This document shows, piece by piece, positions 1 through 7,916 of a DNA stretch of 64,000 nucleotides. The position numbers were made by a program, and so were the translations under genes. The notes under the pieces were generated by a model, which was not told where the DNA came from, did no database searches, and saw nothing but the letters and a program-made list of their open reading frames with translations. Source of the DNA: Hymenobacter norwichensis DSM 15439 (GTDB lineage Bacteria > Bacteroidota > Bacteroidia > Cytophagales > Hymenobacteraceae); contig NZ_ATVL01000008.1 of the NCBI RefSeq assembly GCF_000420705.1, positions 917,030 through 981,029 on the forward strand. The letters run 5' to 3'. Within the stretch, counting starts at the first letter, position 1; each line of letters begins with the position of its first letter.

Positions 1-44
1 AGGAGAATTGAGAAAAACGTAGGGATAGTCTTTCGGCTCCACTC

Positions 45-1808
45 CTACCTCCCAACTACCGCCGTTTTAATGCTCAGTTCCTTCAACTGCACTTCCGAAA
101 TCTGCGAAGGCGAGTCAATCATAACGTCGCGGCCGGAATTGTTCTTGGGGAAGGCAATGAAGTCGCGGATGGAATCGGCGCCGCCGAAGAGGCTGCACAG
201 GCGGTCGAAGCCGAAGGCAATGCCACCGTGGGGCGGGGCGCCGTACTCGAAGGCGTCGAGTAGGAAGCCGAATTGGGCTTTGGCTTCTTCATCGGAGAAA
301 CCGAGCAAGCTGAACATGCGGGCCTGCACGGCGCGGTCATGAATCCGGATGGAGCCGCCACCCACTTCTACGCCGTTGATTACCATGTCGTAGGCGTTGG
401 CGCGTACCTCCCCTATCGTGTCGGGGTTGTCGAGCAGGGCCATATCCTCGGGCTTGGGCGAGGTGAAGGGGTGGTGCATAGCGAAGTAGCGTCCTTCTTC
501 CTCGATGTATTCGAGCAGCGGGAAGTCCACCACCCATAGCGCCGAGAAGACGTCTTTGTTGCGCAAGCCGAGGCGCTGGCCCATTTCCAGGCGCAGTTCC
601 GAAAGGGCTTTGCGGGTTTTGTTCGGCTCACCGGCCAGCACCAGCAGCAAGTCACCGGGCTGGGCATTGAAGGCGGCTTTCCACTGCTGAAGCTGCTCCT
701 GCTCGTAGAACTTGTCCACCGACGACTTCACGGAGCCATCGGCTTCAACGCGGGCATACACCAGGCCGGTAGCGCCAATCTGCGGGCGTTTCACGTACTC
801 GGTTAGCTCGTCGAGCTGCTTGCGGGTGTAGCTGGCCGCGCCGGTAGCGCAGATGCCTACTACCAGGCCGGCGGCTTCGAATACTGGAAAATTGTGGCCT
901 TTTACCAGGTCGTTCAGCTCCACGAACTTCATTTCGAAGCGTGTATCGGGCTTGTCGTTACCGTAGAAGCGCATGGCATCCTGGTAGGTCATGCGGGGCA
1001 GCGTCCCGATTTCCAGGCTCTTCACTTCGCGGAAGAGGTACTGCACTAGGCCTTCGAAGGTGTTGAGGATGTCTTCCTGCTCCACAAACGACATTTCGCA
1101 GTCTATCTGCGTGAACTCCGGCTGACGGTCGGCGCGCAGGTCTTCGTCGCGGAAGCACTTCACGATTTGGAAGTACCGGTCGAAGCCCGACACCATGAGC
1201 AGCTGCTTGAACGTCTGGGGCGACTGGGGCAGGGCGTAGAACTCGCCGGGGTTCATGCGGGACGGCACCACAAAGTCGCGGGCGCCTTCGGGCGTGCTTT
1301 TGATGAGCACGGGCGTCTCCACTTCAATAAACTCCTGGCCATCGAGGTAGCGGCGGGTGGCCTGGGCCACGCGGTGGCGCAGCATTAGGTTCTGGCGCAC
1401 CGTGTTGCGGCGCAAATCTAGGTAGCGGTACTTCATCCGCAGGTCGTCGCCGCCATCGGTTTCGTCTTCGATGAGGAAGGGCGGCAGCTTGGCCGGGTTG
1501 AGCACGTCAATCTTCTCCACCCGAATTTCGATGCCGCCGGTGGGCATCTTGTCGTTTTTGGAGTAGCGCTCGGCTACTTTACCGGTCACGCTCAGCACGA
1601 ATTCGCGGCCCAGCTGGCGGGCTTGCTCGCGTACGGAGTCGGCTTCTTGGCCTTCTTCCAGCGTGAGCTGCGTGAGGCCGTACCGGTCGCGCAGATCCAC
1701 CCACAGAATGCCGCCTTTGTCGCGGGTGCGCTGTACCCAGCCGCAGAGCGTTACGGTTTCATTGATGTGTTCGGGGCGAAGTTCGCCGCAAGTGTGCGTC
1801 CGGAGCAT
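45..1808 (-). CDS. aspS: Aspartyl-tRNA synthetase
   Basis: This cytoplasmic class II aminoacyl-tRNA synthetase charges tRNA-Asp with aspartate. The 587-residue protein has the bacterial layout: an N-terminal OB-fold anticodon-binding domain (about residues 1-105, [20 protein letters not shown] region), the class II core with motif 2 ([19 protein letters not shown]), a central bacterial insertion (GAD domain, about 290-420), and motif 3 near the C-terminus ([10 protein letters not shown]). The length is normal for bacterial AspRS. The start is the ATG at 1806-1808, just before the conserved [11 protein letters not shown] opening. It is transcribed away from the small exported protein at 2112. 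Whether it is discriminating or also charges tRNA-Asn cannot be told from the sequence. Confidence 0.97.
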   Translation of the reverse strand: MLRTHTCGELRPEHINETVTLCGWVQRTRDKGGILWVDLRDRYGLTQLTLEEGQEADSVREQARQLGREFVLSVTGKVAERYSKNDKMPTGGIEIRVEKIDVLNPAKLPPFLIEDETDGGDDLRMKYRYLDLRRNTVRQNLMLRHRVAQATRRYLDGQEFIEVETPVLIKSTPEGARDFVVPSRMNPGEFYALPQSPQTFKQLLMVSGFDRYFQIVKCFRDEDLRADRQPEFTQIDCEMSFVEQEDILNTFEGLVQYLFREVKSLEIGTLPRMTYQDAMRFYGNDKPDTRFEMKFVELNDLVKGHNFPVFEAAGLVVGICATGAASYTRKQLDELTEYVKRPQIGATGLVYARVEADGSVKSSVDKFYEQEQLQQWKAAFNAQPGDLLLVLAGEPNKTRKALSELRLEMGQRLGLRNKDVFSALWVVDFPLLEYIEEEGRYFAMHHPFTSPKPEDMALLDNPDTIGEVRANAYDMVINGVEVGGGSIRIHDRAVQARMFSLLGFSDEEAKAQFGFLLDAFEYGAPPHGGIAFGFDRLCSLFGGADSIRDFIAFPKNNSGRDVMIDSPSQISEVQLKELSIKTAVVGR

Positions 1809-1814
1809 GATGTT

Positions 1815-1895
1815 ACGGTATCAAGTATTTGGTAATAAGTATCAAGTATTGAAGAAAAGCACCGAAACGTACTCTCTTCTACTTACTTGATACTA
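1815..1895. repeat. Start-proximal word repeat upstream of aspS
   Basis: The 11-mer GTATCAAGTAT occurs as a direct repeat at 1818-1828 and 1839-1849. AGTATCAAGTA (1838-1848) is also inverted as TACTTGATACT at 1884-1894, so the transcript could fold into an imperfect hairpin. It begins about 10 bases upstream of the aspS start codon. Similar low-complexity repeats precede several other genes here. Confidence 0.6.
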
Positions 1896-1904
1896 TTCTG
1901 AGGG

Positions 1905-1938
1905 CGAAGGTAAGCAGTAAAATCAGGCCTGATTTCAA
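1905..1938 (-). promoter_or_regulatory. Putative aspS promoter with palindromic spacer
   Basis: On the minus strand TTG (1936-1938) is followed, after 23 bases, by TACCTTCG (1905-1912), one base off the Bacteroidota -7 consensus TAnnTTTG. The spacer contains a perfect 16-bp palindrome, AAATCAGGCCTGATTT, at 1920-1935, placed where a regulator could block RNA polymerase. The promoter call rests on consensus matching alone. Confidence 0.35.
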
Positions 1939-2111
1939 ATTTTGCGACCTTTGGGATGGTAGCACCCGCAGGCAGTTCTGCGCAAACTTCCTTTTCAACT
2001 TATTTTCGAGCGTTTCGGCGCTTCCCGTGCAAATTGGTACGGAGTATGCAAAACGCCCAACCAACCACGTCCTTCTTTCTGCCTGGCCTTCTCTTACCTC
2101 TCTAGTTTATC

Positions 2112-2564
2112 ATGAAACGCTCCGCTCTTCTACTCCTGGCTGCCGCCCTGTTCTCCTTCTCCGCGCAGGCCCAAACCAAAGTTAAAACCAAAGCCAAGGC
2201 CGCCGATGGCACCGAAGTAAAAACCAAGTCGAAGGCGGATGATGTGGTGCTGAATGGCCCCATCAAGCGCGTAGAAACCTTGTCGGGCATCGATATTTTC
2301 CCGGCCAGCGGCGGGCAGAGCATCATGCTCAGCTTCACCCAGCAATTCACTAAGCCCGGCACGCTGGTGATGACCAACTACAAAAACCAGCCGGTGTACA
2401 CCACCGCCCTCGACCCCGCCAACAACACCGGCGAGCCGGTAGACCTGGGCCGCATTCCGGCCGGCAACTACCTCATCGAAGCCAAAACCGGCAACTACGT
2501 GTACTGGAAGAAAGTGAAAGTCACGTATCCGTCGCCCGCCGTTACCAAGAAAAAGCGCCGCTAA
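2112..2564 (+). CDS. Small exported protein, unknown function
   Basis: The 150-residue protein has a clear Sec signal peptide (MKRSALLLLAAALFSFSAQA, cleavage after AQA-Q). A Lys/Thr/Ala-rich linker follows (about 22-50), then a compact domain containing VMTNYKNQPVY and GRIPAGNYLIEAKTGNYVYW, and a basic KKKRR tail. The G-x-Y-x-I/L-x2-K-T-G pattern resembles the terminal strands of T9SS-like or Ig-like beta-sandwich domains, but no typical sorting domain is present. It is probably periplasmic. No family was recognised. A hairpin terminator follows at 2590-2612. Confidence 0.8.
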   Translation: MKRSALLLLAAALFSFSAQAQTKVKTKAKAADGTEVKTKSKADDVVLNGPIKRVETLSGIDIFPASGGQSIMLSFTQQFTKPGTLVMTNYKNQPVYTTALDPANNTGEPVDLGRIPAGNYLIEAKTGNYVYWKKVKVTYPSPAVTKKKRR

Positions 2565-2589
2565 TTGACCTTGAAACTTGTTTGCGCAG

Positions 2590-2616
2590 CTCCGAAGTTA
2601 TCCGCTTCGGAGTTTT
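2590..2616 (+). terminator. Rho-independent terminator
   Basis: The stem CTCCGAAG (2590-2597) pairs with CTTCGGAG (2605-2612) around a 7-base loop and is followed by TTTT. It lies downstream of the exported-protein gene. Confidence 0.7.
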
Positions 2617-2682
2617 GCGTTTATCGGCACCTGCACCAAGCACAAGCTTAGCGCGGCATCCTCCGTACCTTTCCGCCCTGTT

Positions 2683-3249
2683 ATGAAAACCACCTCTCGT
2701 TTCTCTTTTATTGCCCCGCTCCTGCTGGCGGTGCTGGTGCTGGCAGCTTTTGTCGCGCCCAAGCTCAAGAAAACCTCCGTCAGCAAGAACATATCCGTCG
2801 GCGTGCCCGAAGGCTTCACGGCCCTGCCCGACGATGGTATTGCGGTGAAATACCCTTCGCCGCGCAAGCCGCTGGCTGTGTTCAGCAACGCCAACGGCCG
2901 CGTCGATTTCAGCGTGGCCCAAAAGCCCAGCACGTTCAGCAACCGGGATTATGGCCTGCTGCTCAAAATCTACAAGGCCAGCATCCAGAACATGTATTCC
3001 AAGGTGGACTTCCTGACCGAGGACATCCGCACCATCAACAAGCGTGATTTTGTGGTGCTGGAGTTCGTGTCGTCGGTGGCCGACAACCGCCGAGGCAGCA
3101 ACCTAGCGCCCATCCGCCGCTACCAGATGGTACAATATGCCATTGAAGGCGACCAGCTCACGGTCTTCACCTTCGTAGCTCCCGCCGACGAGCAGGCCCA
3201 ATGGCAACCCACCGCCCAAGCCGTGATGAGCAGCATTGTAATGAAGTAG
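2683..3249 (+). CDS. Membrane-anchored or exported protein, unknown function
   Basis: The 188-residue protein starts at ATG 2683. A longer upstream reading would put the hydrophobic segment in the interior of the protein, so the MKTTSRFSF start was preferred. Residues 7-23 (FIAPLLLAVLVLAAFVA) form a single membrane segment or uncleaved signal. The remainder is a soluble domain of about 150 residues with alternating beta patterns (VPEGFTALPDDGIAVKYPS, RVDFSVAQKPSTFSNRDYG) that is probably extracytoplasmic. The overall look (a start of the form fta.pddi..ky, then a long amphipathic helix around Y/LLLKIYKASIQNMY) recalls small lipid- or protein-binding envelope domains. I cannot assign a family. 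Confidence 0.75.
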   Translation: MKTTSRFSFIAPLLLAVLVLAAFVAPKLKKTSVSKNISVGVPEGFTALPDDGIAVKYPSPRKPLAVFSNANGRVDFSVAQKPSTFSNRDYGLLLKIYKASIQNMYSKVDFLTEDIRTINKRDFVVLEFVSSVADNRRGSNLAPIRRYQMVQYAIEGDQLTVFTFVAPADEQAQWQPTAQAVMSSIVMK

Positions 3250-3263
3250 ATTAGACCGTTAGC

Positions 3264-3378
3264 CCGTCATGCAGAGCATGTGGCGCATCAAGCCAGGGAC
3301 GAAGCATCTCTCCTGCTGACACCAGATTACTAACTCAACCTCAGCCCGCGAGATGCTTCGCTGCGCTCTGCATGACGG
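3264..3378. repeat. REP-like inverted repeat, GTCATGC..AAGCATCTC family
   Basis: The right arm (3350-3378, GAGATGCTTCGCTGCGCTCTGCATGACGG in outline) is complementary to a left arm split into CCGTCATGCAGAGC (3264-3277) and CGAAGCATCTC (3300-3310). About 22 extra bases interrupt the left arm. A second copy of the same family lies at 23911-23999. The element sits just upstream of the tadA start codon. Confidence 0.75.
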
Positions 3379-3387
3379 TTTGTAAAC

Positions 3388-3834
3388 ATGCCGCTTTCCC
3401 TTCACTCCCACGAAGCCTACATGCGCGAAGCCCTAAAGCAGGCGCGGTACGCCTTTGCGGAAGAAGAAATTCCGATTGGGGCGGTGGTGGTGCTGGATAA
3501 GCAGATTATTGCGCGAGCCTACAACCAAACCGAAAAGCTGCGCGACGTGACGGCCCACGCTGAAATGCTGGCCCTTACGGCCGCCGCCAACCACCTCGGC
3601 AACAAGTACCTCACCGACTGCACCCTCTACGTCACGATAGAGCCTTGCGTGATGTGCGCCGGCGCTACCGCCTGGGCTCAGATCCGGCGGGTAGTGTACG
3701 GCGCCGACGAGTTGAAGGTGGGCTTTCGGCGGCACGGCAACCTATTGCACCCCAAGGCTGAGCTGGTGCGCGGTGTGCTGGCCGAAGAGTGCAGCGCCTT
3801 AATGCAGGAGTTTTTCGCGCGGAAGCGGAAATAA
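3388..3834 (+). CDS. tadA: tRNA adenosine(34) deaminase TadA-type
   Basis: The protein (148 aa) is a zinc-dependent cytidine/deoxycytidylate-deaminase-fold enzyme that would convert A34 to inosine in tRNA-Arg(ACG). The zinc site is complete: HAE at residues 57-59 (His ligand, catalytic Glu) and PCVMC at 86-90 (two Cys ligands). The IPIGAVVV and N-x-T/N-x2-D-x-T-A-H-A-E spacing and the length match TadA rather than guanine deaminase. It starts at ATG 3388, only about 10 bases after a REP-like palindrome. The downstream sod promoter overlaps its stop codon. Confidence 0.88.
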   Translation: MPLSLHSHEAYMREALKQARYAFAEEEIPIGAVVVLDKQIIARAYNQTEKLRDVTAHAEMLALTAAANHLGNKYLTDCTLYVTIEPCVMCAGATAWAQIRRVVYGADELKVGFRRHGNLLHPKAELVRGVLAEECSALMQEFFARKRK

Positions 3835-3836
3835 GC

Positions 3837-3844
3837 TACTTTTG
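3837..3844 (+). promoter_or_regulatory. -7 element of the superoxide dismutase gene
   Basis: TACTTTTG matches the Bacteroidota TAnnTTTG consensus exactly and lies three bases beyond the tadA stop. No clear TTG -33 element is visible. This leaves a 5' untranslated region of about 100 bases before sod. Confidence 0.5.
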
Positions 3845-3948
3845 GCCGCTTCCGTAACCCTACCGGGCTTACGGTGGTTATAAAAGCTGTCGGCCGCTGG
3901 CCGATGGGAATAGCTTTTCAACCTTTCCACAATAAACCCTACAACATC

Positions 3949-4557
<609 letters not shown>

Positions 4558-4578
4558 TTACTGGCTTACCACATGCAG

Positions 4579-4614
4579 AAACGGGTTCGGATGCGTGGCG
4601 TCCGAACCCGTTTT
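4579..4614 (+). terminator. Terminator of superoxide dismutase gene
   Basis: AAACGGGTTCGGA (4579-4591) pairs perfectly with TCCGAACCCGTTT (4601-4613) across a 9-base loop, and the stem ends in a short T-run. Confidence 0.85.
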
Positions 4615-4665
4615 GCGTTCAGGAGGTTATGATACCCTACCCTTTTCCTGTATTTTGAATTTATA

Positions 4666-4935
4666 ATGGACCCTCAACTTGTAGCAAAATCGGCGGGGGC
4701 GCTGGCCGATAAGTACCGGCTGCGCCTGGTACTGGCCCTCAGCCGGCAGGATACGCTGAGCTTTGCTGAGGCCCAGGAACTGACGGGCCTCTCGCAGCCC
4801 TGCACCTCGCACCACCTGAAAGTGCTAGCTGAAAGCGGCCTGATTACCACCCAAAAGTGTGGCCGTTGCGTGCAGGTGAAGCTGAACCGTGAAGTGCTAC
4901 GGGATCTGTCTGGTTTTCTGAGCGAGCTGGGCTAA
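4666..4935 (+). CDS. ArsR-family transcriptional regulator
   Basis: An 89-residue winged helix-turn-helix protein. The DNA-binding segment reads SFAEAQELTGLSQPCTSHHL, followed by LKVLAESGLI and a wing (TTQKCGRCVQVKLN), which is the ArsR signature. The classic ELCVCDL metal motif is absent. Cysteines instead lie at 46 (recognition helix) and at 65 and 68, a CxxC pair in the wing, which could respond to thiol oxidation or electrophiles. The next gene is an Old Yellow Enzyme, a common target of such sensors. A perfect AGGAGG lies 40 bases upstream, next to a nine-codon reading frame (4629-4658). The effector is unknown. Confidence 0.85.
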   Translation: MDPQLVAKSAGALADKYRLRLVLALSRQDTLSFAEAQELTGLSQPCTSHHLKVLAESGLITTQKCGRCVQVKLNREVLRDLSGFLSELG

Positions 4936-5020
4936 TTTTTTCTCTTAACCCATCCAAACATTTAGATTAGTTGATGCTTTATAGCCTCGTTATTCTTAAC
5001 CAACCCTTTTGTTTTTCCGC

Positions 5021-6136
5021 ATGGCTTCCCAAACTTTTTCACCAGCCCAGCTAGGCTCGCTTCAGCTTCAGAACCACTTGGCTATGGCCCCCATGACGCG
5101 CTGCCGTGCCCTCGGTAACGTGCCTAATACCCTAATGGCTGAGTATTATGCCCAGCGTGCTTCCGCTGGCCTCCTCATCACCGAGGGCACGTCGCCTTCG
5201 CCCAACGGCTTGGGCTACGCCCGTATGCCCGGCTTGTTCAATGCTGAGCACGTTGCCGGCTGGAAGCTCTCCACCGATGCTGTGCACGCTAAGGGCGGCC
5301 ATATTTTCGTGCAGATCATGCATTCCGGCCGCATCGGCCACGCCCTGAACCTGCCCGAAGGGGCCGAAGCTGTGGGCCCATCGGCAGTGGCTGCCGCCGG
5401 CCAGATGTGGACCGACCAGCAGCAAATGCAGGACCACCCCACCCCCCGGGCCCTGACCACCGAGGAAGTACGCAGCACCATCCAGGAGTTCGTGCAGTCG
5501 GCTAAGCTGGCCATTGAAGCCGGTTTTGATGGCGTAGAGCTACACGGAGCCAACGGTTACCTACTGGAGCAGTTTCTGAACCCCACCAGCAACCAGCGCA
5601 CCGATGAGTACGGCGGCAGCGTGCAGAACCGCGCCCGTTTCGTGCTGGAAACCGCCAAGGCGGTGGTAGAAGCCATTGGTGCTGAGCGCACCGGCATCCG
5701 CCTCTCGCCCTGGGGCACGGCCAGCGACATGGCGCACTACCCTGAAATCGACGAAACGTACGCGTACCTGGCTGAAGAGCTACAAAAACTGAACCTGGTG
5801 TACCTACACCTTGTGGACCACTCCAGCATGGGCGCCCCCGCCGTTCCGGCTGAAACGGTAGCAACCATCCGCCAGAAGTTCACCAACACGCTCATCTTGG
5901 CTGGCGGCTACAATACAGTAGAGGAAGTGGAAGGCGCCCTCGAAAGCGGCCGCGCTAACCTGGTAGCTATTGGCCGCCCGTTCGTTTCCAACCCCGACCT
6001 AGTTGCCCGCTTAAAGCAAGGCACCGAGCTGGCCCCTTACGACCCCAATACCTTCTATGCCCCCGGCCCCGAAGGTTTCCACCAAGGCTACACCGACTAC
6101 CCGGCCTTGGCTGAAACCGAAGCCGCTACCAAGTAA
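5021..6136 (+). CDS. Old Yellow Enzyme family alkene reductase
   Basis: The 371-residue FMN-binding TIM barrel would reduce activated C=C bonds of alpha,beta-unsaturated carbonyls or nitro compounds with NAD(P)H. Visible family features are LAMAPMTRCRA (flavin-binding strand 1), FVQIMHSGRIGH, the substrate-binding HxxN of ELHGANGYLLEQFLNP, the NQRTDEYGGS loop, and phosphate-binding strands ILAGGYN and LVAIGRPFVSNPDL. This fits the NemA/XenA-like class. The start was set at ATG 5021 rather than 12 bases upstream because MASQTFSPAQLG matches the usual opening. It lies 85 bases after the ArsR gene, so co-regulation is plausible. An exceptionally long palindromic terminator follows. Confidence 0.92.
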   Translation: MASQTFSPAQLGSLQLQNHLAMAPMTRCRALGNVPNTLMAEYYAQRASAGLLITEGTSPSPNGLGYARMPGLFNAEHVAGWKLSTDAVHAKGGHIFVQIMHSGRIGHALNLPEGAEAVGPSAVAAAGQMWTDQQQMQDHPTPRALTTEEVRSTIQEFVQSAKLAIEAGFDGVELHGANGYLLEQFLNPTSNQRTDEYGGSVQNRARFVLETAKAVVEAIGAERTGIRLSPWGTASDMAHYPEIDETYAYLAEELQKLNLVYLHLVDHSSMGAPAVPAETVATIRQKFTNTLILAGGYNTVEEVEGALESGRANLVAIGRPFVSNPDLVARLKQGTELAPYDPNTFYAPGPEGFHQGYTDYPALAETEAATK

Positions 6137-6138
6137 GC

Positions 6139-6215
6139 AAGCCTACTTTAACCGCAAAGCAAAAAGCCTCTTCTGTAGCAGAAGAGGCTTTTTGCTTTGC
6201 GGTTAAAGTAGGCTT
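6139..6215 (+). terminator. Perfect 37-bp palindromic terminator
   Basis: The left arm, 6139-6175, is perfectly complementary to the right arm, 6179-6215, around a 3-base loop (TAG). The inner part (AAAAAGCCTCTTCTG / CAGAAGAGGCTTTTT) is a normal intrinsic terminator. The outer 20 or so base pairs are an extension that termination does not need. Confidence 0.9.
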
Positions 6216-6267
6216 GAGTTCAAATTGAGGTACCATGGGGGCTTCACGTCGGAACAGTACATTTACT

Positions 6268-6275
6268 TATCTTTG
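6268..6275 (+). promoter_or_regulatory. -7 element upstream of MFS transporter
   Basis: TATCTTTG matches TAnnTTTG exactly. It would start a transcript with an untranslated leader of about 160 bases before the transporter gene. No convincing -33 TTG is seen. Confidence 0.4.
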
Positions 6276-6279
6276 AAGG

Positions 6280-6315
6280 CCCGGTCCGCGCAAGTGGCCG
6301 GGTTGTTCTTTTTTT
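6280..6315 (+). terminator. Terminator-like hairpin in the transporter leader
   Basis: CCCGGTCC (6280-6287) can pair with GGCCGGG (6296-6302) with one bulge and is followed by a T-rich run (6303-6315). It sits directly after the putative -7 element, so it could be an attenuator or the end of a short RNA. Confidence 0.3.
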
Positions 6316-6441
6316 GCGCTTTCTCTCTTCTTTCCGGGGCCTCAGGCGCCAAGCAGAGCAAGGCGCTTAGCGTATGAACTGCCGCACCCCACCGCCGGGC
6401 TATGCGGAATCAACCTGTTTCATTTTTAAAGCTTCTCCTGC

Positions 6442-7779
6442 ATGAATACTAAGCTGCGTCTCATTGTCCTGAGCTTTCTGCAGTTCTTTATCTGGGGCTC
6501 GTGGCTGATAACCATCGGGGCGTACTGGTTTCAAACCAAGCAATGGTCGGGCGCTCAGTTCGGAGCTATTTTCTCGACCATGGGCATTGCCTCGATTTTT
6601 ATGCCTTCCCTGATGGGCATTGTGGCCGACAAGTACATGAACGCCGAGAAACTGTACGGCATCCTGCACATTCTGGGGGGCATCGTGCTGTTTACCGTGC
6701 CGCTCGTGACGGACCCCGGCACCATGTTCTGGGTGATGCTGCTGAACATGATTTTCTATATGCCCACGCTGGCCCTCTCCATTGCAGTGTCGTACTACGT
6801 GCTCAAAAGCCGCGGCGGCGACATCGTGCGTGATTATCCGCCCATTCGGGTGTGGGGCACGGTGGGCTTTATCGTGGCTATGTGGACGGTGAGTTTGCTG
6901 GGCTTCGAGAAGTCGGCCAACCAGTTTTACGTGGCGTCTGGAGCGGCTATTCTGCTAGGTTTCTATTCGTTCACGCTGCCCAAGTGCCCGCCTACCGCCA
7001 AGGACACGCCGAGCCGCTCCTTGGTTGACGTGCTAGGGCTGAAGTCGTTTGCTTTACTGCGGGACACCAAGATGCTTACCTTCTTCCTGTTCGCTATGCT
7101 GCTGGGCGCGGCGCTCCAGCTCACCAACGCCTACGGCGACACCTTCCTGCATGACGCCAGCAAAAATGTAGCTCCTATCAACATTGAATCTTGGTCACAG
7201 GTTTTGTCTGAGTTGGCATCCAATCCTTCTAGCACGCTCAGTGGCTTATCTGCAAAATACCCGGCCATTATCATGTCCATTTCGCAGATTTCAGAAACGC
7301 TTTTCATCTTGGCCATACCCTTCTTTTTGCGTCGCTTTGGCATCAAGCAGGTTATGTTTTTCAGCATGATTGCCTGGGTGTTACGGTTCGGCTTGTTTGC
7401 TTATGGCAATCTGGAATCCAACCTATGGATGATTATCCTCTCGTGCATTGTGTACGGCATGGCCTTCGACTTCTTCAACATCTCTGGCTCGCTGTTCGTC
7501 GAGAGTCAAACGGCTCCTTCTATCCGGGCTAGTGCGCAGGGCTTATTTATGATGATGACCAACGGCTTTGGGGCTGTGCTGGGTAGTTCGTTGAGCGGCA
7601 TCATAATTCAGGAATATTTCACCAACGCCGACCAAAGCAAGGACTGGCACAGCATCTGGATAACCTTTGCCTTGTATGCCCTGGTAATTGCCGTGCTGTT
7701 TGTGGTGCTGTTCAAGCACGAGCACAACCCGCAGGCCGCACAAGAACCATACGCTGAGCCACAACTAGCCGCGGAATAG
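6442..7779 (+). CDS. Nucleoside:H+ symporter-type MFS transporter
   Basis: The 445-residue inner-membrane protein has 12 predicted helices. It opens with LRLIVLSFLQFFIWGSWLIT, the NupG/XapB family start, and has PPIRVWGTVGFIVAMW at the TM4-5 loop and AFDFFNISGSLFVE in the C-terminal half. Family members import nucleosides with protons. The gene stands alone, preceded by a 300-base intergenic region with a -7 element and followed by two hairpins (7795-7871). The substrate is inferred only from family resemblance. Confidence 0.88.
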   Translation: MNTKLRLIVLSFLQFFIWGSWLITIGAYWFQTKQWSGAQFGAIFSTMGIASIFMPSLMGIVADKYMNAEKLYGILHILGGIVLFTVPLVTDPGTMFWVMLLNMIFYMPTLALSIAVSYYVLKSRGGDIVRDYPPIRVWGTVGFIVAMWTVSLLGFEKSANQFYVASGAAILLGFYSFTLPKCPPTAKDTPSRSLVDVLGLKSFALLRDTKMLTFFLFAMLLGAALQLTNAYGDTFLHDASKNVAPINIESWSQVLSELASNPSSTLSGLSAKYPAIIMSISQISETLFILAIPFFLRRFGIKQVMFFSMIAWVLRFGLFAYGNLESNLWMIILSCIVYGMAFDFFNISGSLFVESQTAPSIRASAQGLFMMMTNGFGAVLGSSLSGIIIQEYFTNADQSKDWHSIWITFALYALVIAVLFVVLFKHEHNPQAAQEPYAEPQLAAE

Positions 7780-7794
7780 GATTCAGATTACGGC

Positions 7795-7871
7795 CGTTGG
7801 GCAGTTGCCCAACGAATAATGCGGACCGCAGGAAGCACACTTGTTGCTTCCTGCGGTCCGCATTATTCGTT
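7795..7871 (+). terminator. Tandem hairpins with perfect 27-bp palindrome
   Basis: A small hairpin, CGTTGGGCA / TGCCCAACG (7795-7803 / 7806-7814), shares its right edge with a perfect 27-bp inverted repeat (7811-7837 / 7845-7871, loop 7838-7844). The two structures are mutually exclusive over four bases. They probably terminate the transporter gene. Confidence 0.7.
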
Positions 7872-7916
7872 TAGAAGTATTGGTCCAGTTCAGGTTTTAA
7901 TGGAAATTGCCAGTAT

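Noticed and set aside
1879..2064. 61-residue frame on the minus strand between aspS and the exported protein
   Set aside because: It overlaps the putative promoter and palindrome, has no family resemblance and is probably chance.
2578..2682. N-terminal extension of the membrane-anchored protein at 2683
   Set aside because: It would run through the terminator hairpin at 2590-2612 and put the signal-like helix in the interior.
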